A DNA stretch of 64,000 nt from Mesobacillus maritimus (GTDB lineage: Bacteria > Bacillota > Bacilli > Bacillales > Cytobacillaceae). Positions 51,173 through 62,964 of the stretch are shown here, one piece after another; position 1 is the stretch's first letter; each line of letters opens with the position of its first letter. The position numbers and the translations under genes were made by a program. The notes beneath the pieces were generated by a model. The model worked only from the letters and a program-made list of their open reading frames with translations, had not been told where the DNA came from and ran no database searches. The DNA lies in the NCBI RefSeq assembly GCF_019749255.1, contig NZ_JACWFH010000016.1, positions 1 through 64,000 of the forward strand. Reading direction: 5' to 3'.

Positions 51173-52720
51173 CTAAAACATTTCTGAGGTGGTTTGTGCT
51201 TGCATATGAAGGAGCAAATAATCTGGTCCTCCTGCTTTCGAGTCCGTTCCAGACATATTAAATCCTCCAAATGGCTGGTACCCAACAATCGCACCGGTAC
51301 ATCCGCGGTTAAAATAGAGATTCCCTACATGAAAGTCTTCACGGGCCTTTTGAATCTTCTCACGGTTTCGAGTGATGACCGCTCCTGTCAAACCATAGTC
51401 TGTTTGATTGGCCATTTGGATTGCCTGATCAAAGTCTTTGGCCTTTGTAAACCCAACAACAGGACCAAATATCTCTTCTTGCATGAGGCGACAATCTGGT
51501 GCTAGATCCGCAACAACAGTTGGTTCAATAAAGTACCCTGTTGAAGAATCGCCTTTTCCTCCAGCAACGAGTCTTCCTTCGCTTTTTCCGATCTCAATGT
51601 AGTTCATAATTTTCTCGTATGCACTCTGGTCTATAACCGGCCCCATAAAATTGGAGACATTCGTCGGGTCCCCCATTTTTAGCGCCTTTGTTAATTCAAT
51701 AACACGAGCTAATACTTTCTCATAAACCTCCTCGACCACAATGGCTCTAGAACATGCCGAACATTTTTGACCGGAAAAGCCAAAGGCAGACGTAACGATA
51801 GACTGCGCGGCCAACTCTAAATCGGCCTCACTATCAACTACGATCGTGTCCTTCCCACCCATCTCGGCAATCACTCGCTTTAGCCATATCTGTCCTTCTT
51901 GCACTTTGGAGGCACGCTCATTGATTCGAACCCCTACATCACGTGAGCCGGTAAACGAGATAAATCGAGTGTTTTTATGGTCAACTAGATAATCCCCAAT
52001 TTCCGAGCCACTTCCAGGAATAAAATTGAGTACCCCCTTTGGAAGTCCCGCCTCCTGTAGGACTTCAACAAACTTTGCCGCAACAATTGGCGTGTTGGAG
52101 GCTGGTTTTAGTAGAACGGTATTCCCCGTCACGATAGCAGCCACAGTAGTTCCCGCCATTATCGCGAAAGGAAAGTTCCAAGGAGGGATAATCACCCCAA
52201 CTCCAAGGGGGATATAGTGATAACGGTTATATTCGTTTGGACGACTTTCGACCGGGACGCCGTCCTTAAGCTTTATCATTTGCCTTGCATAATACTCAAG
52301 AAAATCGATGGCCTCAGCCGTATCGGCATCAGCCTCCCGCCAAGGTTTACCGGCTTCTTTTGTTAACAATGCGGAAAACTCATGTTTTCGGCGGCGAATA
52401 ATTGCTGCAGCCTTAAATAAAATATCTGCGCGCACTTCAGCCTTCGTTTTTCTCCAAGTTTTAAAGGCTTCTTGAGCTGCCTGCATGGCAGTTTCTGCTA
52501 AGCCTCTGTTTGCCAGGGACACCCGCCCAATGACTTCATTCTTATTTGCAGGATTATAGGAAACTAGTTTTTTCGCCGTTGTCACACGCTCGCCGCCGAT
52601 TAAAAGGTCATATTCATTGCCTAAATACCTCTCAACTGTCTTTAGCCCTGCCAAGTACGCCTTCCGATTTTCCTCAATCGTAAAATCAGTAAAAGGCTCG
52701 TGTCTGTAAGGCTGAACCAC
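51173..52720 (-). CDS. rocA: 1-pyrroline-5-carboxylate dehydrogenase RocA
   Basis: NAD-dependent oxidation of the proline/arginine breakdown intermediate to glutamate. From the GTG at 52720 (AGGAGGGG 5 nt upstream) it has 515 residues, the same as B. subtilis RocA, and begins near [12 protein letters not shown]. The catalytic cysteine is in GQKCSACSR (about 315) and the glutamate in AEMGGKD. The C-terminus is [20 protein letters not shown]. An ATG overlapping the GTG is out of frame, and the longer frame to 52804 crosses the ribosome binding site. No proline dehydrogenase is adjacent. Confidence 0.94.
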   Translation of the reverse strand: MVQPYRHEPFTDFTIEENRKAYLAGLKTVERYLGNEYDLLIGGERVTTAKKLVSYNPANKNEVIGRVSLANRGLAETAMQAAQEAFKTWRKTKAEVRADILFKAAAIIRRRKHEFSALLTKEAGKPWREADADTAEAIDFLEYYARQMIKLKDGVPVESRPNEYNRYHYIPLGVGVIIPPWNFPFAIMAGTTVAAIVTGNTVLLKPASNTPIVAAKFVEVLQEAGLPKGVLNFIPGSGSEIGDYLVDHKNTRFISFTGSRDVGVRINERASKVQEGQIWLKRVIAEMGGKDTIVVDSEADLELAAQSIVTSAFGFSGQKCSACSRAIVVEEVYEKVLARVIELTKALKMGDPTNVSNFMGPVIDQSAYEKIMNYIEIGKSEGRLVAGGKGDSSTGYFIEPTVVADLAPDCRLMQEEIFGPVVGFTKAKDFDQAIQMANQTDYGLTGAVITRNREKIQKAREDFHVGNLYFNRGCTGAIVGYQPFGGFNMSGTDSKAGGPDYLLLHMQAQTTSEMF

Positions 52721-52818
52721 ATGATCCCCTCCTGTTGTTGTAGCGTTTCCAATTTTCCACTTTAAGTGTAGCATGGGACAAATTCCCAGTTCAAAGGTTG
52801 GCAATTTGGTATTCTTTG

Positions 52819-53787
52819 TTAATCATTTAGTTCTAGGTGATAGGTACGATGTCTTTTTTCACCGGTGGAAGGGAGGTTGGCTTTGGAGAGAAGCCTTGAA
52901 GTAAGATAGATGGAAGGAATATGGAGAAACCTACGTATTTGAAAATTTTTAAAAGGCTCGTTATATAACAGGACAAAATCCTGTATGGAGGTTAAATGTG
53001 CTGTTTTCGAAGAATGTTTGCAAGTAGCACATAACCAAAGACCCCTATTCCACTCCATAGGAAGACTGTCACAATTGGGACATCGTACTCCTGAATAAAC
53101 ATCTTTACTCATAATGGAATAATGCTCAAGGATATCCTGGTCAAATGGCTGGTGACACTCTGTTAATTTGTTTTTCACTATTCCCAATTGGGGAGATGTT
53201 AGTAGTTGTTTTTTATGAGACTTCTCCATTTCAGAGATCCGAAAAATGAGACTCTCACCAAACATAATTTCTTTAAAAATCGATTCTCCTCCTGGATTTG
53301 TTTTAAGAATAGAAGTTTGATTACTCAGCACCACTAGATGCTCTATTGGATAGGAATTTGGTAACAAATTAGCAAGCATTCGCTTGAATTGATACTTCTG
53401 TCGCTTTACTTGGGCAATTGGATCCGACAATGCTTCCACCTTTCCATTAAGTGTTTTAATTAATTGTTTGGTATGTTGGTCGTAAAAGAGTTCTCCTGCG
53501 AGATTCTTTACTTCGATAAGAAGAGCAAAATTTGAGGAAAGAAGAAGAGTATCTATTTGGAAGTGATGTGAACCATACGGTAGACGAAGTCCATTAAAAA
53601 TTAGATAATCCGCCTCTGGAAGGAGACTAATATAATAGTCAATCTCTATTTCCCCTTTCAACCCTGCCTTTCTCCACGAGTAATCTTGCTCAATTTCAGG
53701 ACGTGTAGGATGGTGTTCTGGCAATCTACGGAGTAATGTTTTGGTCTTTTGCATTATGAGTGGAACATTTCTAGGTTTTACTATCAA
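52819..53787 (-). CDS. NERD-domain protein with C-terminal zinc finger
   Basis: A nuclease-related (NERD) domain protein of 322 residues. The domain (about 40-150) shows [40 protein letters not shown] and a downstream [10 protein letters not shown], consistent with the D, E-x-K and Q residues of the restriction-endonuclease-like fold. A four-cysteine finger (CPNC and CATC, about 240-265) follows. Function of such proteins is unproven; DNA processing is assumed. AAGGAGG supports a TTG at 53787 (9 nt) over a TTG at 53796 (1 nt). The 21-bp array lies directly upstream. Confidence 0.8.
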   Translation of the reverse strand: MIVKPRNVPLIMQKTKTLLRRLPEHHPTRPEIEQDYSWRKAGLKGEIEIDYYISLLPEADYLIFNGLRLPYGSHHFQIDTLLLSSNFALLIEVKNLAGELFYDQHTKQLIKTLNGKVEALSDPIAQVKRQKYQFKRMLANLLPNSYPIEHLVVLSNQTSILKTNPGGESIFKEIMFGESLIFRISEMEKSHKKQLLTSPQLGIVKNKLTECHQPFDQDILEHYSIMSKDVYSGVRCPNCDSLPMEWNRGLWLCATCKHSSKTAHLTSIQDFVLLYNEPFKNFQIRRFLHIPSIYLTSRLLSKANLPSTGEKRHRTYHLELND

Positions 53788-53953
53788 ATAAAACAAACCT
53801 CCTTTTTATATTTATGAGGTTCGTTGTTTGAAAAAGAATCACCTGCATTGTTTTGGTAGAATTATGTATAAACTAAGACTTTTTTGGATGGAAGGTAGTT
53901 TTCTAGTGTAAGGTGTTCGTGAGTGGCAGGGGGTATTTGCAGAATTCCCACTT

Positions 53954-54880
53954 CTATTTGCACTTTTCCCCTTCCTATTTGCAGAAAACCCATTTCTATT
54001 TGCACCATTCCCCGGTCTATTTGCAGACCCCCATTCTATTTGCACTTCCCCCTTCCTATTTGTAGAAATCCCAATCCTATTTGCACCATTCCCCGGTCTA
54101 TTTGCAGACCCCCATTCTATTTGCATTTCCCCCCTTTCTATTTGCAGAAATCCCTACCCTATTTGCACCTTCAATCCTTCTATTTGCAACAATCCCCTTT
54201 CTATTTGCAGACACTCTTTCTATTTGCACTTTTTCCCTTCCTATTTGCAGAAAACCCATTTCTATTTGCACCATTCCCCAGTCTATTTGCAGACCCCCAT
54301 TCTATTTGCACTTTCCCCCCTTTCTATTTGCAGAAATCCCTACCCTATTTGCACCTTCACTCCTTCTATTTGCAACAACCCCATTTCTATTTGCAGACAC
54401 TCTTTCTATTTGCACTTTTTCCCTTCCTATTTGCAGAAATCCCTACCCTATTTGCACCTTTACTCCTCCTATTTGCAACATTCCCATTTCTATTTGCAGA
54501 CTCTCTTTCTATTTGCACTTTCTCCCTTCCTATTTGCAGAAATCCCTACCCTATTTGCACCTTCACCTCTTCTATTTGCAGACACTCTTTCTATTTGCAC
54601 TTTCTCCCTTCCTATTTGCAGAAATCCCTACCCTATTTGCACCTTCACTCCTTCTATTTGCAACAATCCCATTTCTATTTGCACACACTCTTTCTATTTG
54701 CACTTTCTCCCTTCCTATTTGCAGAAATCCCTACCCTATTTGCACCTTTACTCCTCCTATTTGCAACAATCCCATTTCTATTTGCAGACACTCTTTCTAT
54801 TTGCACTTCCCCCCTTCCTATTTGCAGAAAACCCTACCCTATTTGCACCTTCAGACCTTCTATTTGCACCTTCCAATTTC
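53954..54880. repeat. Tandem array of about 45 CTATTTGCA units, 21-bp period
   Basis: CTATTTGC recurs at 53954, 53975, 53996, 54017, 54036, 54056, 54077, 54098, 54117, 54138, 54159, 54180, 54201, 54220, 54241, 54262, 54283 and onward. Spacing is mostly 21 bp with a 19-bp step after the GACACTCTTT or GACCCCCATT unit. Five unit types recur in order as a higher-order repeat of about 103 bp. All three plus-strand frames stay open for more than 600 bp simply because the unit contains no plus-strand stop. It fills the gap between the NERD gene and camS. Confidence 0.92.
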
Positions 54881-54895
54881 CTATTTCAAAAACAG

Positions 54896-54926
54896 AAAAA
54901 AGAGCCCAACTAAATAGTCAGGCTCT
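54896..54926 (-). terminator. Terminator of the pcrB-pcrA-ligA-camS operon
   Basis: AGAGCC/GGCTCT stem extended by partial inner pairs, with six T on the minus strand. It abuts the end of the 21-bp array. Confidence 0.75.
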
Positions 54927-54932
54927 TCCCCT

Positions 54933-56114
54933 TTATTGATATACATGGACAAATGGTTCGTCCTGGTTTGGATTTCGTACGATTACGGCTTCTTGTCCGT
55001 AGACGGAGGATACATTGACCTCGACGGCGACGTAATCTGGAAAGTGTTCCATTACGAGTCCCGTTACATATTGGGTGAATCCAATTGCTTCAGATTTTCC
55101 ATAGAATTGGATAGGGATGCTAATCGTTAAAGTCTGCAACTGATCATCGAGGTAAAAACCTTTGCCCACAACACCGTTGTAGTTTGGGAAAAACTCCTCG
55201 ACATCTTGTTTAAAGTTTTGGAACCAGGTCATGTCTTCACGATGATTTTGCAAGGCTGTTTCAGAAGGAAATAGGATATACTTTTCCTTTACATTCTGCC
55301 AGCCGCCAATCTCGCTGCTTCCCTTGCCCACTTCTGCATATGCAAAGAAGTTTCCTGGTACCACTGACGACCTGCTTTTCTGTTCAAATAAGGCGATGGT
55401 GATAGGCACTTCTTTTAAATCATCCATCTTCCTTAAACGTTTGATCACCTCTGCAGCAATTTTCTTCCCTTCCGCTTCCAATTTTGAATGCGGAATTTCA
55501 GTATCGTACGTTGCTCCATAGGCCTCTTTTTGATAATAATGAATAGAATTCATCGCAAGACCAATGACCACTCCACCCAGCTTATAAGTCCCTTCTTTTC
55601 CACCCACTTCTTCGAGATAGTTGTGCTCAAGGATGTGTGCGAGGTAGATTGGGTTTTCCTCATTCCGAGTATCGATATCTCCAGAACCAGGATCAACTGG
55701 GTTTAACCCAACATTGTTCTCTTCCTTCATGTCACGGTCTTTTAACTGTTCTTTTGTGTACTTTCGGTTGAGCCAGGAACTGACGGTTGCACTATCAAGA
55801 TACTGCCCTTCTTTAAAAACAAATTTGTTTGTATCAAAGGTATTTTGAGCGATGCGCAACAAACCTGTTTCAAACTCATGAATATCATAACGAGTATTAA
55901 GATTATTTACGACCAAACCACGTGCTTCCCCTGGTTCAAATGGCATAAAAGTCCGGTAATAGTCATCCGATATTTTATATTTAGGAATAATCGCTTTTTC
56001 ACTGGTTTCTGCGTCCTCTTCTTGAACAATCTTATCTTCTTGTTGAAAATTAGGTGCGCAAGCTGCGAGGAGCAGGACTACAGAAACAGCGATTACCGTG
56101 AAGAATTTATTCAT
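54933..56114 (-). CDS. camS: CamS-family sex pheromone lipoprotein
   Basis: A membrane-anchored lipoprotein of 393 residues. The signal peptide ends with lipobox LLAAC (about residue 19). The CamS domain follows (PFEPGEARGLVVNNLNTRYD, LAHILEHNYLEEV, VVIGLAMNSIHYYQKE). In S. aureus and enterococci the signal peptide of related proteins yields the peptide pheromone cAM373; whether this one does so is unknown. GAGGTG lies upstream of the ATG. It follows ligA by 59 nt as in B. subtilis (yerH). Confidence 0.9.
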   Translation of the reverse strand: MNKFFTVIAVSVVLLLAACAPNFQQEDKIVQEEDAETSEKAIIPKYKISDDYYRTFMPFEPGEARGLVVNNLNTRYDIHEFETGLLRIAQNTFDTNKFVFKEGQYLDSATVSSWLNRKYTKEQLKDRDMKEENNVGLNPVDPGSGDIDTRNEENPIYLAHILEHNYLEEVGGKEGTYKLGGVVIGLAMNSIHYYQKEAYGATYDTEIPHSKLEAEGKKIAAEVIKRLRKMDDLKEVPITIALFEQKSRSSVVPGNFFAYAEVGKGSSEIGGWQNVKEKYILFPSETALQNHREDMTWFQNFKQDVEEFFPNYNGVVGKGFYLDDQLQTLTISIPIQFYGKSEAIGFTQYVTGLVMEHFPDYVAVEVNVSSVYGQEAVIVRNPNQDEPFVHVYQ

Positions 56115-56173
56115 GCCGTTTCCACCTCATTTTAATCGCCAAACATTATTTTTTTATCAAAGCCTGCTTTAGC

Positions 56174-58219
<2,046 letters not shown>

Positions 58220-58235
58220 TCAACCTAATATATAG

Positions 58236-60554
58236 TTAGACTTTATTAATTGGTGCAAATTTAGCCAACAATCGTTTCACACCGGTTGGACTTGGGAAGG
58301 CAATATCTAACTCAGTTCCTTCACCAGATCCTTTAACGCTAACGACTGTTCCTGTTCCCCATTTGCCGTGCTGAGCTTTGTCGCCAACCTTCCAATCAAG
58401 CTGGTCTCCACCAGTTGAAGCCGCCGGTCTCGTGACCGCACTTCTTGGCTGTCTAGCTGGGGAACCTAAGGTAGCTCCTTGGCCCCTTGAGGCTTGTCCT
58501 CCTGATACCCCTCCGATTGCTGAACCTCTTGAAGCACCTCCGAAGGACGAACCTCTAGAGGATCCATATGATGAAGACTGTCTAGACGACCTTCTGTTTT
58601 CACCAAGGATGACTTGTTCAATAAGGTCATCTGGAATTTCTTTTATAAACCGAGATTCAGGATTCATGTTTGTTCGGCCGAAGAGGGTACGCATTTGGGC
58701 ATTGGTTATAAACAATTCTTGCTCCGCTCGGGTAATCCCAACATAAGCCAGTCGACGCTCTTCCTCCATTTCCGCATCTTCCATAAGGGAGCGGCTATGA
58801 GGGAATACGCCTTCTTCCATCCCAATTAAAAATACAACGGGAAATTCAAGGCCTTTTGCGGAGTGAAGCGTCATTAACGTAACAGCCTCACTGCTCTTTT
58901 GATCGTCATCATCAAGCTTATCAATATCCGCTACTAACGCAAGGTCAGTTAGGAAGCCTGTTAAGCTCTTATCCTCGCTTGTGTCTTCAAAGGCATTTGT
59001 AACAGTTAAAAATTCATCTAAGTTTTCAAGTCGGCTCTGTGATTCCAGCGATTTCTCTGCCTTTAACATTTCCCGGTAGCCCGATTTTTCAAGAATTTCC
59101 TCCACTAGTTCTGTAACGGAAAGGAATTCCTGCATATTGGTGTAATTTCTAATCAAATCACGGAATCCGGCTGTTGCTTTCGTTGCTTTAGGACTTAAGC
59201 CAATTAATTCTACACTATCAAGAGCTTGATACATCGAAATGTCATGCATCAGCGCGAAATTCGCGATTTTATCTACTGAAGTCGAACCAATTGCACGTTT
59301 CGGTACATTAATAACGCGGCGCAAACTGATGTCGTCATCTGGATTTGAAATTAATCGTAAGTAAGCAAGGATATCTTTAATCTCTTTGCGGTCATAGAAC
59401 TTTGTACCGCCAACGATCGTGTATTCAAGGTTTGATTTTAAGAACGATTCCTCGATTACACGGGACTGGGCGTTGGTCCGATATAAAATGGCGATATCTG
59501 AGAGCTTTCTGTTCCCTAAACGAACGAGCTCCTGGATTTTTCCAATCACAAACTGAGCTTCACCTTGTTCACTATCAGCTCGGTAATAAACGATTCTATT
59601 TCCTTCAGCATTCTCAGTCCACAAGTTTTTCGCCTTACGATTGAGGTTGTTTTCAATTACCTTGTTTGCTGCAAGCAAGATTTTTTTAGTGGAACGGTAA
59701 TTTTGTTCGAGTAGAATAACACTCGCATTAGGGTAATCCTTTTCAAAGGAAAGGATATTGGTGATGTCCGCCCCACGCCAACGATAAATAGACTGATCTG
59801 AGTCACCGACGACACATAGGTTTTTATAGCGCGAAGCTAAAAATTTAACGAGCATATACTGAGCGCGGTTTGTATCCTGATACTCATCGACATGAATGTA
59901 TTGGAACTTCCGCTGATAATATTCTAATATCTCTGGAACCTGCTGAAATAAAACGATTGTCTTCATGATTAGATCATCAAAATCAAGTGCTTGGTTTTTA
60001 CGCAATTGTTTTTGATATTCTTTGTATACATCCGCAATTACATTTGCATAGTAATCACCTGCAGTTTTGGCAAACTCCTCAGGCTCTATCAGCTCATTTT
60101 TAGCAGAAGAAATGGCCCCGAGAATTGCACGAGGGTCATGTTTTTTCGGGTCAATATTCTTTTCTTTTAAGATGTTTTTAATCACCGATTGCTGATCACC
60201 TGAATCAAGGATGGTGAAGTTCCGGTTATACCCCAAGCGGTCAATGTCTCTTCGAAGAATTCTTACACACATGGAGTGGAAGGTTGATATCCAGATATCA
60301 TCTGCTGCTCCACCCAAAATGCCTTGAATTCGTTCACGCATTTCACGTGCCGCTTTATTTGTAAATGTAATTGCAAGGATGTTATATGGGTTGACTCTTT
60401 TTTCCACCATTAAATAACCGATCCGGTGCGTCAGTACCCTTGTCTTTCCACTACCAGCTCCCGCCATCAATAGCAGTGGGCCGTCTGTCGTTTTTACCGC
60501 AAGCTGTTGCTGCGGGTTTAAACCATTCAATAATTTATCTGTTAAAAATTGCAT
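58236..60554 (-). CDS. pcrA: ATP-dependent DNA helicase PcrA
   Basis: UvrD-family 3'-5' helicase for repair and rolling-circle replication, 772 residues from the ATG at 60554 (GGTGAG 6 nt upstream). Motifs are [11 protein letters not shown] (Walker A), [40 protein letters not shown] and LAYVGITRA. It is longer than the roughly 739 of B. subtilis PcrA because of a Ser/Gly/Arg-rich linker (about 655-720) before the C-terminal tudor-like segment ([19 protein letters not shown]). Confidence 0.95.
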   Translation of the reverse strand: MQFLTDKLLNGLNPQQQLAVKTTDGPLLLMAGAGSGKTRVLTHRIGYLMVEKRVNPYNILAITFTNKAAREMRERIQGILGGAADDIWISTFHSMCVRILRRDIDRLGYNRNFTILDSGDQQSVIKNILKEKNIDPKKHDPRAILGAISSAKNELIEPEEFAKTAGDYYANVIADVYKEYQKQLRKNQALDFDDLIMKTIVLFQQVPEILEYYQRKFQYIHVDEYQDTNRAQYMLVKFLASRYKNLCVVGDSDQSIYRWRGADITNILSFEKDYPNASVILLEQNYRSTKKILLAANKVIENNLNRKAKNLWTENAEGNRIVYYRADSEQGEAQFVIGKIQELVRLGNRKLSDIAILYRTNAQSRVIEESFLKSNLEYTIVGGTKFYDRKEIKDILAYLRLISNPDDDISLRRVINVPKRAIGSTSVDKIANFALMHDISMYQALDSVELIGLSPKATKATAGFRDLIRNYTNMQEFLSVTELVEEILEKSGYREMLKAEKSLESQSRLENLDEFLTVTNAFEDTSEDKSLTGFLTDLALVADIDKLDDDDQKSSEAVTLMTLHSAKGLEFPVVFLIGMEEGVFPHSRSLMEDAEMEEERRLAYVGITRAEQELFITNAQMRTLFGRTNMNPESRFIKEIPDDLIEQVILGENRRSSRQSSSYGSSRGSSFGGASRGSAIGGVSGGQASRGQGATLGSPARQPRSAVTRPAASTGGDQLDWKVGDKAQHGKWGTGTVVSVKGSGEGTELDIAFPSPTGVKRLLAKFAPINKV

Positions 60555-60631
60555 TAACTGCTCACCACCATACAAACATTTGTTCTTATTTTATCGCAAA
60601 TCCCTACCTATGGACAACTAGCTTTCAAACT

Positions 60632-61315
60632 TTATTTAACTGCTTTGACCGTTTTTAAGGCTTCCTCTAAATTTTCATAGATAGAGTTGCCAACAACAAT
60701 GACATCCGCCACTTTTCCCATTTCAAGAGCTTGTTCATATGAATAGATGCCGCCACCGTAAAAGAGAACGGTTTTTTCAAGCGTTTCTTTCACTTTCTGG
60801 ACTAACACGGGGTCCCCGTATGTTCCACTATACTCTAGGTAAAAAATCGGCAGGTTGAACATTTTCTCCGCCATCATCGCATAAGCTTGAACGTCCTCAA
60901 CAGATAAATCGGTCTTGGCTTGTGTAAGTTGAGCCGCTTTGCAGTCTCCATTTAAAATACAATATCCTTCTATTAAAATTTCATCCCAATCCATAATATC
61001 TCCGTACTCTTTTACAGCTTCATGGTGCAGGCCAGTCACCCACTTCGTGTTCGTGCTGTTCAAGACCGTTGGGATAAAATAAAGATCATATCCGGGCGTA
61101 ATTGCTTCTGCATCTGAAACCTCTAGGATGCACGGAACCGTATAGCGACGAACCCGGGACATCAAATCCAACACCCCTTCAATTGTGACGCCGTCCGTTC
61201 CCCCCACTATTATGGCATCTGTACCCGATTCACAGATTTTTTCAAGGTCCTTATCGGAAATATCCTTGTTTGGATCGAGTTTAAACACATGCCGCCATTG
61301 ACGAATATCATACAT
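60632..61315 (-). CDS. pcrB: Heptaprenylglyceryl phosphate synthase PcrB
   Basis: A TIM-barrel prenyltransferase of 227 residues that joins heptaprenyl diphosphate to glycerol-1-phosphate. Visible are [19 protein letters not shown] (about 40), [25 protein letters not shown] and the phosphate site FYGGGIYS plus [16 protein letters not shown] lies 10 nt before the ATG at 61315. It is the first gene of pcrB-pcrA-ligA-camS, as in B. subtilis. Confidence 0.94.
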   Translation of the reverse strand: MYDIRQWRHVFKLDPNKDISDKDLEKICESGTDAIIVGGTDGVTIEGVLDLMSRVRRYTVPCILEVSDAEAITPGYDLYFIPTVLNSTNTKWVTGLHHEAVKEYGDIMDWDEILIEGYCILNGDCKAAQLTQAKTDLSVEDVQAYAMMAEKMFNLPIFYLEYSGTYGDPVLVQKVKETLEKTVLFYGGGIYSYEQALEMGKVADVIVVGNSIYENLEEALKTVKAVK

Positions 61316-61424
61316 CCTGATGTTGCCTCCATTCACTCTAATTCCATTAAACCATTATAGCATTTGTTCCATTCAATCAAAAAGGAAAGCTCGGAAAGAT
61401 TCAGAGGAAATGGTTTACAAAAAG

Positions 61425-61493
61425 AAAAGCGCAAGCGACCATTTTAGCGGCGTATACTGTATCCGCTAAGGTGCTGAAGCTGAATAATTCTTT
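61425..61493. repeat. Dispersed intergenic repeat, short copy
   Basis: It begins AAAAGCGCAAGCG and ends with CCGCTAAGGTGCTGAAGCTG plus AATAATTCTTT, the same ends and orientation as the longer copy at 17835-18016 but with a shortened middle. It lies upstream of pcrB. Confidence 0.55.
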
Positions 61494-61507
61494 CTCACCT
61501 TTACATA

Positions 61508-61543
61508 ACAAAAAACCGAAGCGATTTTCGCTCCGGTTTTTCT
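61508..61543. terminator. Terminator of yerB-yerC
   Basis: AAAACCG(a)AGCG/CGCT(c)CGGTTTT hairpin with T-tracts on both strands, at the yerC stop codon. Confidence 0.85.
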
Positions 61544-61856
61544 ATTTATCCTCTGATTCTTCTTCAGCGGGTTTAATTCTTTCTAGTGCCATTTCATAGG
61601 CATCATTCCCATAGTTTAGAGCTCTCTTCACACGGGAGATGGTTGCGGTGCTGGCTCCTGTTTCTGTTTCGATTTTATGATAGGTATTCTTTTCGCGCAG
61701 CATACGCGCCACTTCAAGGCGTTGTGCAAGCGATTGAATTTCATTTACAGTACAAAGGTCATCAAAAAAACGATAGCATTCATCCATATCTTTTAGGGAT
61801 AAAACGGCATTAAATAGCTGATCCAGTTCTTTCCCTCTTAATTTTTCAATTTGCAT
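61542..61856 (-). CDS. yerC: YerC/YecD-family TrpR-like DNA-binding protein
   Basis: A 104-residue helical protein of the TrpR/YerC/YecD family. The helix-turn-helix is in ARMLREKNTYHKIETETGAS followed by TATISRVKRALNYG (about 48-82). Members are small dimeric DNA-binding proteins; no corepressor is known for YerC. AAGGAG lies 8 nt before the ATG. It follows yerB by 41 nt and ends at a terminator. Confidence 0.92.
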   Translation of the reverse strand: MQIEKLRGKELDQLFNAVLSLKDMDECYRFFDDLCTVNEIQSLAQRLEVARMLREKNTYHKIETETGASTATISRVKRALNYGNDAYEMALERIKPAEEESEDK

Positions 61857-61897
61857 CCATCATACTCCTTATTCTGTTATTTCAATAGAGTCTTTAT

Positions 61898-62914
61898 TTA
61901 AAATGTGACACGATCAAGATCTGGTACAATATTGATCCATGTTTTCCCTGGAACAAATTTTGCCTCTTCCCCATTAATAAATGGAAGAATTCTGCCGTCA
62001 ACATTTTCCCATGTCACTTGTGTTCTAATTCCTTTTTGCAATAGATAGCCGCTGCCACCGGAAGTTAAATTGATCTCCTTACGTCCATCATTATCAATAA
62101 CTTGATGGTCCATTTCAACAATCAAGATATTATCTAGTAGCACTGCTTCTTTCGACTCAAGGTCAATCGTATCTTCTCCATTTGAATAGCGATGATATTT
62201 ATTAGCTTGAGCGTCGTATTCATACTCTACATCAAAGGTTGAAGTCCCATATGAAATTTGTGCTTTTCTTGTTTCCTCACCTGAAATTTGGTCTAGTTGT
62301 TCCTCCTCAAAGAACATAAGTCCTTCGGGTTTTTTCGTTAATGAATAGCCGCCGTTTTCAGCACCCTTTTCTATATTCTCAAAAGTAATATAGGAATTAT
62401 GAGGCGCTTGGCGGAAGTCGGCTCTTTTAAATAAAGTTCCATCATGATAGATTCCATTGATATTGTCGATATAATCACTGTTAAGCAATCTCTTTGCTTC
62501 AGGACTGAAACCATGAGCGACAAAAAAGCTGTCATACCCCTTTGCAAGGTCAAGATAATACTCTCTCGCGCTTCGAACTGGGCCAATATTCTCAGGTTTT
62601 TCGCTTTCAAAGATGGCCAAGAATCTAGTAACATTTCCTTCCGCAAGCACTTCGTATACAAGATCTGCTTTATGAAGTCCAGACTGTGGGCGTGCCTTTG
62701 GATGGTTATTTACAACTACTGCGACAGCACGTGCGCTAGGTTCTTCCTCCGTCTCCAACCCTGTCAATGGATAATGAAAAGCTGGTTCTTGTTCATCTTT
62801 TACAAGATCCTCAACTTGCTTTTTAGGTTGATCTTCCGCTACATTTTTTTCCTGACTGCAACCTGAAGTAATGATCATAGCAGCCACTGCTACTACTATC
62901 CATTTCTTTAACAT
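61898..62914 (-). CDS. yerB: YerB-like DUF3048 lipoprotein
   Basis: A 338-residue lipoprotein. The signal peptide ends with lipobox ITSGC (about residue 19). The DUF3048 region follows (YPLTGLETEEEP, AVVVNNHPKARPQSGLHKADLVYEVLAEG, GPVRSAREYYLDLAKGYD) and a C-terminal domain with TSGGSGYLLQKG. The ATG at 62914 lies 6 nt after AGGGGTG; the GTG at 62923 is inside that site. Function unknown. Confidence 0.9.
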   Translation of the reverse strand: MLKKWIVVAVAAMIITSGCSQEKNVAEDQPKKQVEDLVKDEQEPAFHYPLTGLETEEEPSARAVAVVVNNHPKARPQSGLHKADLVYEVLAEGNVTRFLAIFESEKPENIGPVRSAREYYLDLAKGYDSFFVAHGFSPEAKRLLNSDYIDNINGIYHDGTLFKRADFRQAPHNSYITFENIEKGAENGGYSLTKKPEGLMFFEEEQLDQISGEETRKAQISYGTSTFDVEYEYDAQANKYHRYSNGEDTIDLESKEAVLLDNILIVEMDHQVIDNDGRKEINLTSGGSGYLLQKGIRTQVTWENVDGRILPFINGEEAKFVPGKTWINIVPDLDRVTF

Positions 62915-62964
62915 ATGAAACACCCCTATACCCTACCGGTACAATGTTAAGATACTTTTATATT

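Noticed and set aside
51173-52804. 543-residue RocA from the upstream ATG
   Set aside because: It crosses the ribosome binding site; the GTG at 52720 gives the family length of 515.
53923-54939. Three overlapping plus-strand open frames of 229-338 codons in the 21-bp array
   Set aside because: All three frames are open because the repeat unit has no plus-strand stop codon. No ribosome binding site or sensible protein composition supports any of them.
55431-55444. Third copy of the AATCAAACGTTTGATT palindrome
   Set aside because: AAACGTTTGATC inside camS is only a partial match and lies in coding sequence.
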